Below, one piece after another: positions 1 to 12,768 of a stretch of 64,000 nt of DNA. Made by a program: the position numbers and the translations under genes. The stretch lies in the NCBI GenBank assembly GCA_902806595.1, contig CADCXC010000037.1:2418001-2482000 (forward strand), in the 5' to 3' direction. The first letter of the stretch is position 1. Every line of letters begins with the position of its first letter. The stretch is from Pyrenopolyporus hunteri (lineage: Eukaryota > Ascomycota > Sordariomycetes > Xylariales > Hypoxylaceae). The notes below the pieces were generated by a model, which was not told the origin of the DNA, made no database searches, and saw only the letters and a program-made list of their open reading frames with translations.

Positions 1-1893
1 TTGCTGCAGGACGGCATTGGGCAACCGAACGGGAGCAAAAGATGGATGGGTGAATCATCTTACATGTCGAGTTGGGCTGGGTCGACCCGAGTCCAAGCAC
101 ATCTGTATGTATCCCTATGCTCCTACACACGACAGATTATGTCGACGGAAACTTGTCGATAGGCTCGGGTTCTTGTTTGCAGTTCGGATACCCAGCACCT
201 CTCTCTCCCCGCACCAAATTAAAAGCCCATGGAGCGAATAGGTACTACCTAGGTATGTTAGTCCGCACATCGGCCAAGACTTGAACTGGCCGCGCAGCGC
301 AAGAGAAAGAACTGGGGCCGCACGCTGGTTTGTTTTGATGGGTCTCTGGTCTCTGGTGGTGATAGGTAGGCAGGTAGGTAAGGTTCCGCTCACCGCTCCC
401 CTCTGGTTTAAGCAGGCCGTTCCCAGCTACCAATCTCGGCCCGCTAATGACGCCAGGGGTTGGCCAGGCAAGGTACCCTACTGTTAATTACCCAAAAGAG
501 TTTATCAGTGTCACGATATAACGGTCACTTCCATGCGGACCTACTTTGTAAAGCAGGAGGGGTTTATAGGCGTTTTGCTTACCTAGCGTGAGTGCCGTTA
601 CGAATATTTTGCTTACCTTAGGCAGCGTCCTGAATGGGATGGATCGTAGACGACTCAACCTACAGGAGAGGTATGTATCTTGGTACCTAGGTAGATAGGT
701 AGGTACGTATTGTAGGTACATATGTATAGTCAAAAAATCCAATAGCACCGAGGCCGTCTCCAGCCGTTGAGGTAGTTTTGCGTCCTATGTTAATGGGGCT
801 GGACCCCAACTCCACCCTTTTGATTCCCAAGCCGTTGGTTAGAGTTCGCGACCAGCGCCGTTGCTCTTGAGTTCTTAAGAAGGAGGAGAAAAAAAAGAGA
901 CGAAGCTTGTTGAACTTACATAGAGTGGCGAGTTTAGGAACCGCTTCCACCCGTCAAATTCGGGCGTCTAATTGGCCCAGCCTGGTAGCTCGAATCATAC
1001 CTGGATATACAGTCTAGTATATGTTGAAGCTCCCAATCTCCCCATTTATAGGGCAATTAATTTGTTTGATGTCCCTGGAATTAAATCGGTGAATGCTATT
1101 CGTATATCCGACGTCCTACCATGAGGACACTTACTAATAGTCGATATACGCATGGGAGAACACCAAAGACTTGCAGTTGCTGACTACCCAGGTAAGTATA
1201 CTGTAGTGTAGGTGACAGATATGAGTAGCGCTAAGCAGATGTATTATGTATCCACTTGCAGTCTAAGTTACATTACTCCCATCTTTGAGGAAACACAAAG
1301 CAGAAATTGAAGGCAGGTAAGCACGAAGTTGAAATGGCAGCAGCAGGCCGCGACTTACACATCCTTCAGTCTTATGTGCTAGTATAGGTACGTAACGTTA
1401 GAGCGTTAGGCTCTCTTAAACTGGGCAAGGACCAGGGCATAGGAGGAGAGAGGGGCTAGGGTACCGTACAAGACATGGAGACACACAGAAGACGCATAGC
1501 CTAGGCCACCGTAATCCACCATCTCGCATGTATATGCCCTGTACTCCCTCTGGATCATGTCCCCTTCGACACTTACCACATACATAATACAGGTAGGTGT
1601 TGAATACCTCGAGATACCCGCATTCCACCTACTAGTCTATGTTGAATGTGCCTAGATACATGTAGTATCCCCGTACATTGTACAATACATATTAGACGGT
1701 CGCTTAGAAGCTGGAGACGGGGAACTCAAGTACGGGCATGCGTACAAGGCCTGGACGCGCGCTGTTGTACCACCAAACAGACATCGACCAGGGGTATGGG
1801 AAGGAAGGGCAGAACCGGACTGGAGACAACCATGTAGCAGCGACCAGGGGTGAAGTATAGGTAGGTAGTTATGTGTGTACGTAGTAGAGCTAG

Positions 1894-1952
1894 GGACTGG
1901 AGGACTGGAGACTGGAGACTCGCAGACTGGAGACGGGCTTACAGAGACTGGA
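1894..1952. repeat. Imperfect GACTGGA tandem repeat
   Basis: About six copies of a GACTGGAG-like unit, partly regular and partly interrupted, lie just left of the pyrimidine-rich probable leader of the PUF gene. It looks like a simple minisatellite. Confidence 0.6.
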
Positions 1953-2337
1953 GGAAGGAAAGAGGGTTGGTTGGCGACCTTTTGTCCTAAATTCTAACCT
2001 CCCTGTGCCTCCATCCACTCGCGAGCGATTGAAACATTTGAGTCTCCTTCTCTTCGCACAACTCCACACTCTTTTATTACTATCATTATTATTATTTTTT
2101 TCTTTTGCATTTTTTGCGACTCGCAACCCTTTTCTTTTCCTTTCCCCTGCTGCGCTGCCGCTCCTGGCTCTCCAGGGCCGCATTTTGCGTTCTGTGTTAT
2201 AGCTGTTCTCATCAAAGGTGAGTAAGGTTCTATCCCGCACTGTTAAATAGCCGAAGACAACCCTCTCCAAAAAATACCCCCCCTTGAGACATCGTCAACC
2301 TGCCCACCCGGCGCAAGTCGAGTGCCGAACGAGGGAT

Positions 2338-2397
2338 ATGCGGCGGCGACGCAGCAGGAGCGCAGCGCCGACACCGCTAGCTACCCATTCCTCTTGA
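2338..2397 (+). other. Candidate upstream ORF (19 codons)
   Basis: An ATG at 2338 opens a 19-residue arginine/serine-rich frame ending in TGA at 2395-2397, 183 bp before the PUF start codon. If this part is in the mature leader it would be a uORF that could tune translation. Whether it is transcribed is not known. Confidence 0.3.
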
Positions 2398-2580
2398 GCC
2401 CTCCTCGTCGCACCTCGGAGAGAGGTTTAAACCACTGTCGGCGCCCCTTATGCGATTCGTATTATCGGGTCTTCCGAGCTTGTGCTGACCGCTGTGCTCT
2501 GGAGCCGCAGTTTATAGAAAATCCGGTGATTGCCAATTTGGCCTGTACGAAAGCTTTTGGTGTTGTAACAACAGAATAAC

Positions 2581-5500
2581 ATGGATGATTACCGTTTTCG
2601 CGCTCAGCAGTCTCCGAGAAACGAGGCGCCGATGAATTCTCTTGTCTCACCGCAGAGAGGTGGCAGGCCCATGCCTCAGCCTGTCTCCCAAGACCCCCGA
2701 ACTACTTTGCCTCGACGATTCACCACCGATTCGGGGCGTGTACCAACATTGTCCACTATATCAACCCAGCGATTGCCCGAACCTCAAGAATATTCCGCTG
2801 TGAGTCTCCCCGGCCCGAGCATCTTGCGCAAAGATATCTTTGGCGATTGGGATCGGGCTATCCGGCCTTGCTGGAATTGTCCCGAGCATGTCTCAATGCT
2901 CCTAATTGCGTGTCTTGCTTCTGTGGAACTCGCAGCTGACATTGATCATCCCAGACCCAATATAAAGTACAACTGGTAAGGCTGCCCGCCTCTTGCCGTC
3001 CTCATCTTGGACGCCTCTGAGTTGCACGTCCGCGCATGCGCTCGTGAGCAAGCTTCCTATTTGGGATTGTCACCACCATCATCATCATATATTTGTATAG
3101 TCGAGTTGGTACTCACCAATATGTACAGTTAGAAAAGAAGAAAATCGAGTATGAGAAGCTTCGAGAGCAGAAGCGGCGCTTCGAAGCCGAGATGCATAAA
3201 CTGGATCAGCAGCAGAGGCGGGATGAGTTCGATATTGCTCAGATGCAGGAAGATCTAGGCCGAGGAAACGGCTTGGGCTTGACGGGTCACCAGTCCGAGC
3301 CGACGACGCCGCCTGAGTATCGAGAGACGAGCTCGGGCTTCCCTACCATGTTCTCTCGTCCTAATCGATATTCTACTCCTAGCCTTGGCCTTGTATCTCC
3401 ACCGGGCCTTTTCAATCGACCTGGGAGATCTGGCTCGCAACTCACATCTCCTCAGTCGGGCATTCTTCAATCTCGCTTTTTCGATGAATCCTTACCATCC
3501 CGTTCAGTACCGGCGTCTCGAAGGAACAGCGACGAAGACGAGAAGGAGGAGGCTCTTCGCCAGGATCCTACCAGTCATCGATCGACTAATGCGTAAGTGT
3601 AATATTTCCTAGTAGTTTTGCTGCGTCTCCTTTCGCCTGTCGCATTTATTCCTTATTCGTATATTGCCATGCCGATATATTCGTCAGCTTCGGCAGCGAA
3701 TTCTCCAGTCTAAACCTCCATGTAGCGTGGGGGCGGTCAAGGAAATTGGATTCCATAGCTTATTAGCTATGAAAACTCGCCTCATACCAGGTGGTATGAG
3801 AATGGTTTACATGAGTGGCCTTTTTCAATCGTCGTATTGTTGTTGCCTATGTTTGCCTTTCTTCGATGGTCCTAGCGGCCTATAATCAATCTGTCTTTCA
3901 ATTAAGGTTCACAAACAATGTCGGCGAGTCACTCGGCTTGATCCCAATCCCCCTCCCCCCCTTTTTTTTTTGACAAACTTGCCTTCCATTATTATCCCAT
4001 AGCATGACAGCCCTTCACTTTTTCTACCGTGTCAGATCCGAGATACATCGTCTTTTCCGAGCCGTCTCGGTCGAAGTGGTTCTTGACCTCGCGGAAGAGA
4101 CGTCCACCTCATCCTTCTTCAATACCTACCTAAGTTACCTACCTCCTCTCACCCGTACTTCCTTTCCCCGTTAAATATCAGCTACGTATACGCCCTTTCC
4201 ACTGTAAGCACATACACTATCAATAAGTGCGCGCTTGGAGTTTCCCACAGCGCCTTATCTGGGCTCTTCATCTGCCCGGCGGATTCGATTTACAGACATA
4301 TGACAACTGCTAACCTGGAAACCACCCAGACTTAATCGGTATTCTATGCCTGTTACGCGTCGCGGTAATCTCTACGACAACATCGACCAAACCAATACGG
4401 CTGGTTTTCTCTTTAGGGACGACGAGCCCTCAATAGATATAAATAACTACAGTGGCATCGACGCTAGCGAGGACAACTTCCCTCAGCTTTACGCTCAGAA
4501 GGGCAATCCCAACGTGGTAAGTGACAATTCACTCGCCTTTCATCCGATATTCACTGTTCCGTTTCCTGTTGCCGTTGGATACGCCAGTACCTACTACGTA
4601 CCTACCTACCTACCTTCCTAGCACATTTGTTTGCTCTTTTTTTTTTTTTTTTACCCCTCCTGGTCTGTGCCTTGAGTTTTTCAACGAAGTTCGACGAACT
4701 TGGTACTATGGAACTGTGCTGGAAATATTTCAACACAACATACGCAACGCACGCAACGCACACAACTGCACAATATTTAACCCACCATCCTTCAATTATC
4801 TAATTTCCTAACGCGTGTTTCCTCCCTCACATTCTTTTCAATCAACTATCTTTCTTTGATACTCACTTTCCCTCTTCTCCATTTTTCCCTTTTCTATATC
4901 AATTAAAGGCATTGACTGCCAGTTAACTGATCGTCGATCTTGCAGTTGTCTGCTTCTTCTGGCGCGGTTGACCTTGCATCTCAGCGTGCAAGCGGTGAAG
5001 CTACTCCTGCCAACGGCTGGGCTAACATCCCCCGCCATCGACAACAGCAGAGTCTCTCTACTCTGGGAACCTCGCAAATAAACCCTAGCGACGGCATGGC
5101 GACTGGTCAGACTGGCCCGTCAACCGACGGCGCCTCCGTTGGCAATCGCCCTTTCCGCCACTCTCTCGACGTCAACCAGAAGTACAGAGACGTCAGCACC
5201 GAGACAGCAACCACAGCTGCCGTGCCCTCCTCTTCCACCCAAGTCCTCACCAGCCCTCCGAAGTTGCAGACATCTTTCTCTACAAACGAGGTACCTACTG
5301 TCAAGAACGTCCCCAGTGCTACCTTGACTCCCTCTAGCAACGCCAATGCGCACGCTCAACAGCACTTCCATAACCACAATGCAAGCATTGGCCGAATCCC
5401 CCCTGGAGCAGTTAAGCGCCATAGCCGTGAGCTCTCGAGCGACAATCACACTGTTGTCACCCAGGCCGGTGGAACTTTCCCTTCTATCCAGACCCAGCTA

Positions 5501-7108
5501 CAAGGCAACGCGCCCGCCTTTGGGCCGATCGCATCTAGCCAGGCCACTATCCAGTCACCCGTCTCCGCTGCGGCGGCTACAGCCGGCTCACCTGCGTCGC
5601 TCGGGACATACCAACCATTCTACGGCGGTTACAATCAATCAACTCCAAACGGCTCTGGATATAACATGTTGGCCCTAGGCATGCAGAACATGAGCATGAA
5701 TAACTACCCTCCCCCGAATTACAACAGCTTCGGTCCCGTATATCAACCCCTACCTCAGCCACGCGATTCTCAACAGCGTGTTATGCAGCAGCGCCGTGCC
5801 CAAGATAGCGAGGCTATGACCCGCTATGCAAACCTATCGCTGGAACAAGTTGGTGGGACGATCTATAATCTTTGCAAGGATCAGCATGGTTGTCGATACT
5901 TGCAGAAGCAACTGGAGAACCGAATTCCCGAGCAGGTTCACATGATTTGGTTGGAAACGAATCAGCACGTCATCGAGCTCATGACAGATCCATTTGGTAA
6001 TTACTTGTGCCAAAAGCTTCTAGAGTACTGCACCGACGACGAGCGTACTGTACTGATTCAGAACGCTTCTCCTGAGATGGTCCGTATTGCGCTTAACCAG
6101 CACGGTACGCGTGCATTGCAGAAGATGATCGAATTTGTCTCGACCCGTACTCACGTCCAACTCATCATCGACGCCCTTCGATACCAAGTTGTTAAACTGA
6201 TCCAGGATCTTAATGGCAACCACGTGATTCAGAAATGTCTTAACAAACTTAGCCCAGAAGATGCTCAGTTCATCTTCAGTGCGGTCGGCAACAACTGCAT
6301 CGAGGTTGGCACCCACCGTCATGGGTGCTGCGTTCTTCAAAGGTGTATCGACCACGCCTCGGGAGAGCAGAAGATGTGGCTCGTTACCAAGATCACTGAG
6401 AATGCCACGCGTCTTGTACAAGATCCCTTTGGAAATTACGTCGTCCAATACATCATCGACCTCAACGAGACTGTGTTTACGGAGCCGTTGATTCAGCAGT
6501 TCCGCGGCAAGATTAGCCAGCTCTCTCGCCACAAGTTCAGCTCCAACGTGATGGAGAAGTGCCTTCGCTGTGGCAACGATGAATCGAAGGACATGATGGT
6601 TGGCGAGCTCCTTGTCCCTGGCGAGATGGAGCGTCTGCTACGGGACTCGTACGGAAATTATGTTGTCCAGACTGCGCTGGACCATTGTACCTATCACATG
6701 AAGGTCCCCCTAGTCGAGGCCATCCGACCCATTGTTCCTGCTGTTAGGAACACCCCGTACGGTCGTCGCCTCCAAGCCAAGATCCAGCAGCATGACACCC
6801 ATAGCGGCAATACCAGCGGACAGGCAACGCCCGCTGACGCGACCCAAGGTCAGATTTCGCTTCGTTCCGCTCCCAATCGCGCCATGACGAACCCTCCTAT
6901 TGTGTCGCCACTCGGCTCCTATACAAACGGCCATACCCCCAGCGGCGTCAACGGCAGCCGTGGTAGAATCCCATATCAGCCCCCCAATGGCATGAACGCG
7001 GCGAATGTTGCCACTAATGCTCCCCCGCAACCACCGCGACTGACCCAATTCCCGACGTACCCAGGTGCCGGTGTTAACCCCGGCTCCGGCGAAGGCGACT
7101 TCTTTTAA
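2581..7108 (+). CDS. Pumilio/PUF-family RNA-binding protein, Puf4-like
   Basis: Four exons: 2581-2799, 3129-3592, 4330-4516, 4946-7108, about 1010 aa; all junctions have GT...AG ends and keep frame. The N-terminal half is low-complexity, with a basic coiled-coil-like stretch (LEKKKIEYEKLREQKRRF) opening exon 2. Residues about 582-905 form eight PUF repeats with recognition cores CRYLQ, NYLCQ, TRALQ, NHVIQ, CCVLQ, NYVVQ, SNVME and NYVVQ. By the known PUF code, repeats 8 to 1 would read roughly UGUAUAUA (inference). The repeats most resemble yeast Puf4. Such proteins bind 3' UTRs in the cytoplasm and repress or destabilise mRNAs. Introns 2 and 3 are unusually long (737 and 429 bp), and intron 3 holds a CCTA repeat. 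The start at 2581 is the first ATG of an exon that splices in frame into exon 2. A shorter form from the ATG at 4346 is possible. Confidence 0.9.
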
Positions 7109-7395
7109 AGATTTCTTCCGCCTACGGCGATCACGACCTTTGTAACGGTACGATATACGAACTCGGACGATGGTTATTTCCGGTTGCATTTTCCCTAATC
7201 GGCGGTTACGCAGTCTTCGCGGTCTTTTCGCAAAGAATGAATGAGACGTTTCCTACGAGCTTGACGACACCACTTTCCTTTTTCTTACGCCGTTTCCCAC
7301 GCTATACCTATCCTCGTTCCGCACAGGATATACTACAAAATTCATTTGCGCCGTCCAGCAACTACCGCTAGCACCCGTTGTTCCAAGGGCTGCTC

Positions 7396-7404
7396 TGTAT
7401 ATTA
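7396..7404 (+). promoter_or_regulatory. Candidate PUF-binding site downstream of the PUF gene
   Basis: The nonamer TGTATATTA lies 288 bp after the stop codon, on the sense strand, where a 3' UTR is likely. It fits the published Puf4-type consensus UGUAHMNUA and nearly fits the specificity read from the repeats of the encoded protein. This suggests autoregulation, but the UTR end is unknown and a match can occur by chance. Confidence 0.3.
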
Positions 7405-9040
7405 CGCGCTCGACGACATACGATTCTCGATGCCTATAGTACTCGAAGGCTGATTTCCCGGACGAATTCACCCTAGTCAATGCCAGCTCCTGCGACACCC
7501 ACATCGATTTTCATCGCGGCTCGCACCATGTACTCGATATGCATCAGCATAGATTTACTTTCGATTCTTTTCCACCGCAGTTTTCTTTTTCGGCAGGCCT
7601 TTGCATAGTTCCGGTTTCATAGCCATCGGGCCGGTATTTCGATATCCGATACCTACTACCGCCTTGAACGACGAATGCTCTCGGGTAAAACATATGTCCG
7701 CATATTCTCTTCTAGATCAGGGGTTCTTCTAATAAGTCCTGGTCTGTGCGAACATCCGGCACGCAACGGCCAATAAGAGCAGGTTACTGGTCGCTAGCAC
7801 CAACGGGCCCTCTTCTACGCCTACGTGCCTCATGGAGATCCCGAACCGGTTACTCGCCGGCCACCACGGAATATGACGGGCCCGAGAACCCAAGAGGCGC
7901 GGTAGTTCTTATCCCTAGGGTTTTATGGGAAGGAACTGGATATCCGTTCCGGATGATCTCGGCTTGCACTTTACGCTGAAGCATGTTTACTAGGATTTGC
8001 TTTGCAATGTGTTCCTACAGATCTTTTCGATCTCGCAGATATGGCGGTGTTGGGCAGCAGCTGTCCCGTATCTTCCTTTATATAGGAAGAACCGCCTCTC
8101 CTGTACTTTTTCCGATAGCCTAATAGAGAGGCTCGCCCCAACTACTCTTCTGAGTTTATCTCCTCGGTGACAAGACTTCTTAGATATGTTTGTGCCTTCC
8201 ATTTAACGCCCGTAGAGGAATTTTAGAACCATAGAAATCGTAGACTATCGTAGTTGTAAAAGATAATTCCCAAATCTTTAAGACTAACCTTGCCTCTAGG
8301 TACCTTGCCTACCCGATTGTATCCCATTAAGCTTTACCCGACAACGGCTCCAACCCTCGCCCCCTTTCTAGTTGCCATTGTCCACTGCGTCCCTCGTATA
8401 TCCATATTAGAATACTAGCTTCCAATGCCGAAAGCCAAGTACTCCGTATTCCTATATTTCCTCCCATTCCTTTTCTTCGGTGGAAACACTATTAATTCCC
8501 TTCTATACTCTCCTCCTAGCTAACCTTAGTAGCTTAGGTAGGTAGCTACCTAGGCAAACTCTTCTGCTCTAACCACTCGGCTGATAGTTGTAAATAATAA
8601 CAGATGAGTGGGTGACGCCATACCAGCTCCCCCCCTTCCCTATTTTTCAGGCGTGGAGTCGAACAACGAAGAGTACCTAGGTAACCTAGGTAAGCAAGCA
8701 AGCAGATTAGTCAAATATGCCTACCTGGTGCTCATTTTTGATACATGTTCTACTTTGGCAGAGACAGCTATATACCACATCGTCAGCATCTGGACACCGA
8801 GCATTAGGTTTTGCCGAGTTGAAGTTTGGTCCCTTCCACAGCGCCGTAGGATACGACCGGGCCTTCCGTAGACTGTCACTCCATCGTGTATCCGTTTATG
8901 AGAGGATAGGTAGATGGCTACATACCACCATACCTAGGTAGGTAGGTATTCATCTACATATAACACCCGGTCCTGGTGGCATTCATAGCTATGCTGTCGA
9001 TGTTGGAGCAAATGGCAACAGCTACGATATATTGTATATG

Positions 9041-9072
9041 CCTACCTACCTACCTACCTACCTACCTACCTA
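9041..9072. repeat. (CCTA)8 tetranucleotide microsatellite
   Basis: Eight perfect tandem CCTA units. This is the longest uninterrupted member of the dispersed TAGG/CCTA repeat family seen in non-coding parts of the window. Confidence 0.95.
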
Positions 9073-10332
9073 CGTAGCCAGCCTAGCTAATACGCCCAAG
9101 ATCCAGCCGAGACGAATCGCGGGGGGTCCTTTGTGATAGTTGGGAGGCCGACACTCTATATACGCCTCTTTTCAAACCCTAGGTCGTGCTAGGCGACCCG
9201 TGTAAACATTCATACATCTCCCATCTACGTATCTTTAATACGCGAAGACGAGAACCATCCCCCTTTCCCCCTCCAAGCCCTACGGAGATCGGTCCAAGGC
9301 CGGCATTTCGAGGCTATACTTGTTGGTAGGGTACCTAGGTAGGTATCCAACTATGTCGACGATCTACCAACCCGGTACAATATCCAAGAAACGCAGGCAT
9401 GGGGGATATACCGCAGCCCGCTAGCGTATCCGCGCTCCATCACACAACCACGCGAACCCTACTAACCCAAGTCGACCGACCGGACCAGATGACACGGCAC
9501 GTCAATGTCTCGACGGCACAATATATTCAAAGTCGGTAGTTAGTCAAGCGGGAGCTGCCTCTCTATCCATCCATAACAAACGCTGCTAGAGAGCACCGAT
9601 TCCTTCGTAAGATAGGCTCCACGAACCTCAAGGGTACTTCTGATGCTCTATCCTTCCGTGTAATGCTCATATCATGATATAAGCACACGGTACTATCCGC
9701 TTAGAATTATTACCTCCCCTTTGAATCTAGGCGTATCTACCTAACTAAGGGCCTCGATTATAACGAGGAGATTCCTCTACGACTTGTTGATGTTGTTGGT
9801 ATGTATAGGAACATCCGTCTGGCTCGGGAGCATCTTTCTTGGGCGAACTTAAGTCCCGATAGGAAGTAAGTGCGTGAGTAGACTGATGATGGAATATATT
9901 AAAGGGCATACGGGATTCCACTAGCGAGGCAATCTACTTCTGGCCCCTAGATCAAAGGAGCAGCATCCGCTTCGAACCTTACACTTCATACAGGTACCAT
10001 ACCTTAGGAATTACTCCAGGGAATGATATAAAGCCTAGACAATACCTCTAGAATCTGACAAATACTAAGCGGTATTAAATAGCTTACGATACTAGTCGTG
10101 TAGGCGACAGACATTATCAGAGCACAAGGACAAAACGCAAAGGGCTCAAAGCAAATAATTTTTTTCGTCCCAGGAAGAATCATATTCCTATGTCGACTAC
10201 GTAGAGTAACTCCGGGCAGAATTCATGAGCCAGACGCACGCCCTACCGACCGTGAAGAAGAACCTCATTCCATGCCACAACCACGACCCCGCAGTGGTAT
10301 CACACCCCCTAGCCGCTACCCCTAGCAGACAT

Positions 10333-11233
10333 TTATCGGTAGCGCCAGAGAGACAGGGTGTTGTGTCTCTTCCAGGTCTTTCGGCGACCGGCACGGGTCT
10401 TGTTGTAGCGGTGGCCCTTGTTGAGGCCGCGCGACTTCTTGCCGGTGGCGGTGAGGCCACGGGCCTCGCGGTGCTTGTGGACGGGGTTGACGATCCAGTT
10501 GATGCGGGGGTCTTGTCGGATGGCCTTGTGCTGGGGGTCGACGAGGATGACCTCGTAGTACTTGTAGGTCGAGTCCTGGTTGATCCAGTACGAGTTCAGC
10601 ACTCGCAAGTTGGCGCAGCGGCGGCCCACACGCTCCTCGGCGGTGGCCTTGAGGGATCGCTGGTACTTGAGCTGGTTCACACCCTGGTTGGTGGGCTTGC
10701 CTGCGGTTCCAAGAAGGTTAACGTTCTGCTTTTAACTAATACACACACATATATATATATAATATCGAATTCGAGATGGACTCACCATAGGTGGCACCCT
10801 TGGGCACGGGGCGCTTGCGGCCACCGCGGCGGACGCGCACACGGTAGATGACATAGCCCTGCTTGGCCTTGTATCCGAGACGGCGAGCCTTATCGGGGCG
10901 CGAGGGGCGCGAGGCTCGGTGGATGACGTTCAATTGACGGAGCTATATTAATGCACTCTCAGCTAATGTTCAACGAGTGTATAGCAAAGACACGTTCGCT
11001 CCCCGTCCGCCCGAAGAAATCAGGCGAGGGGAGCGAAGGCAGCGTCCACATAATCATCCACGCCAATATCTTGGATTGTTGCAGACTTTCGTGTGTGTAT
11101 GCTTTCGTGTCGGGACTAGAGGGCAATCGTGGAGGTTTCAACATACTTCCCAGCAGCGGACTCGGAGGAGGAATCGCAGAACGTCGGACTGCTTCTTCTT
11201 CTGAAGCTCTTCGACATACTTGAGGGCACCCAT
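10333..11233 (-). CDS. RPL15: 60S ribosomal protein eL15 (RPL15)
   Basis: Three exons on the minus strand: 11233-11147, 10942-10786, 10700-10333, encoding 203 aa, close to the usual eukaryotic eL15 length. It begins MGALKYVEELQKKKQSDV and ends WKRHNTLSLWRYR. It contains the hallmark segments RPSRPDKARRLGYKAKQG, KPTNQGVNQLKYQRSL and HKHREARGLTATGKKSRG. The protein is a basic structural component of the large ribosomal subunit that contacts 25S rRNA. Donors are GTATGT and GTGAGT. The second intron (10701-10785) holds an AC/AT dinucleotide run at 10740-10762. The start is the only ATG matching the conserved family N terminus. Confidence 0.97.
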
Positions 11234-11762
11234 CTTGACTAGATTGTGAGGGAGCGGGAGTTAGCAGTGAGTAATAGCCGGGTTGCATATAGTGAAAGAG
11301 CTACAAACCAGGTTGGGAATGGAGGCCTGCAACAATGGATGGTCGTGTGTCGTTGTACGGGGAGGTTGTTGTGGGTGGGATTGAGGATTGCGAAAATCTT
11401 CAATTGAACGAAAAATTTAGTAAAAGTTGTGCGAGCAGGTTTGGGTGGGGAATTAAGCGATCCGAGGCTAACCCGAAAGTGGAGTAACTAGTACTATGTA
11501 CCTATCTGCAGGTGGGCAAGGGCTACAACCACGACTCCCCTGGATCTCATTATTGCATATTCTACTGAATCGAATTGAATCTATCGTTTATTTCTATACT
11601 TCGTGTACAGCGTGCTGTTGAGGTTCAAGATAGCTTCATCTAAGAAGCGAAACCACACAAAGCCAACGGAGAAAGACGAAACGAGCTCGGTAGTCGTATG
11701 CTACGTCAACGCCGCCTCTCCCGTCGTATTCCTTTCACCTTCAACGCCAACCAATACTCTAC
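11234..11762. other. eL15 promoter / downstream gene 3' flank
   Basis: This 529 bp lies between the eL15 start and the stop codon of the next minus-strand gene. It must hold the eL15 promoter and leader and the 3' UTR of its neighbour. I see no coding exon and no motif I can name with confidence. Confidence 0.5.
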
Positions 11763-12768
11763 TCACTCCAATCCCTCGAAGGGAATGGACTTCGCGACAT
11801 GTGTGAATCGTTTAACCTGCTCCGCTGCAAGCGTACCCCAACTATCTCCGCCTAACTCCTTACCGCAGTCCTTGAAGAGCTCCGAAGCCATATTCTCCTT
11901 ATCGTTTGCCTCGTATCCGTCGGGATGGTGAGATGGGTGAGCTTCCGGGGCTAGCTTTTTCTCCACAAGTTTCTCTCCATATTCGCGGCCGCAGGCGAGG
12001 AGCTCTTTCATGTCCTGCTTATCCTGCTTCCATTTCTCCGTAGGAAGCTCGAGCTTGTAACTCTTAAGTTGCTCGTCCGTCTCCTTGAATTTTCTAAGTA
12101 GTGTGTGGCTTCCTGAGATGATGGCCTCGGCGTCCTTGAACAGGAAATGGCATTTCTTATCAGTAGCGCGTGGTATACCATCCGATCCTCCACGAGATTC
12201 GCCGGAGAGAATGGTGTCCGAAAATATCTTTCTGAAATTTTCTACGAATTTGTCCTTGTTCTCGGCACTATAAGGAGATTAGCCATCAATTACTTAAAAT
12301 GTTAACGGCTCGGTGTATCTGGGGCCCATACAGTTGCTTTTCCTGGTCTTGTATGTAAGCTCGTACTTTCTCCGTCTGCTTCCTGACTTTTACTCCGAAG
12401 TTCTTCATAAAAGCCTTGGACTTCATAGCTTCTCCTTTGGTATTGCTTTCGCAGATCTCCGCCCATCGCTGAAAATTGCTATACACAGATAGCATCAGTA
12501 GCCTGTTGCGATACCGAAGCGGCTTCCTCGGATTAAAACTGACCGACTACTCTCTCGCCCTTCATCTTCGTTGTATTCTTCAAGGCGAGATAGACGTTTC
12601 TTAACCCCGGCCCTCTTCTTCTTGGGGTTATTCTCCTTGATGGATAAGCTATCGGGCTCGTCTGAGACTACTAAGTCACTGTGAATACGGGGTTGATATT
12701 GGTGGAATACCCTCTACGGCATACTGACTTTCAAGGTCCACCTTTCTCTTAATGCCTCTCTTCGACAT
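11763..12768 (-). CDS. Hypothetical lysine-rich protein, 276 aa
   Basis: Four exons fit on the minus strand: 12768-12725, 12678-12544, 12478-12332, 12267-11763. Introns of 46, 65 and 64 bp all have GT...AG ends and keep frame. The predicted 276 aa protein starts MSKRGIKRKVDL. It has a basic NNPKKKRAGVKKRLSRLEE segment near residues 35-53 that may be a nuclear localisation signal, followed by a charged, mostly helical region. I recognise no domain, signal peptide or membrane segment. Regular splicing and consistent charged composition argue for a real gene, probably lineage-restricted. No function is assigned. Confidence 0.6.

Larger units (their letters stand above)
1..2580. other. Gene-free region upstream of the PUF gene
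   Basis: No convincing protein-coding exon is visible here; the open frames are short and stop-bounded. The stretch carries TAGG/CCTA-type repeats near 364-380, 676-718 and 1857-1868. A pyrimidine-rich segment at about 2040-2160 and a good donor-like GTGAGT at 2218 suggest that the right-hand 400-500 bp is promoter and spliced or unspliced 5' leader of the PUF gene that starts at 2581. The transcription start cannot be fixed from sequence. Confidence 0.6.
7109..10332. other. Gene-free region, 3.2 kb
   Basis: The first few hundred bases are probably the 3' UTR of the PUF gene, and the last part probably holds the 3' end of the eL15 transcript. Between them I see no exon with sustained coding character. 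TAGG/CCTA repeats recur near 8520-8560, 8672-8695, 8930-8950, 9041-9072 and 9330-9350. Confidence 0.6.

Noticed and set aside
9041..9072. Interstitial telomere repeat
   Set aside because: The unit is CCTA, not the fungal telomere CCCTAA, and similar units are scattered through the whole window.
10225..10851. 208-codon plus-strand frame
   Set aside because: Antisense to eL15 and running through its intron; no family resemblance.
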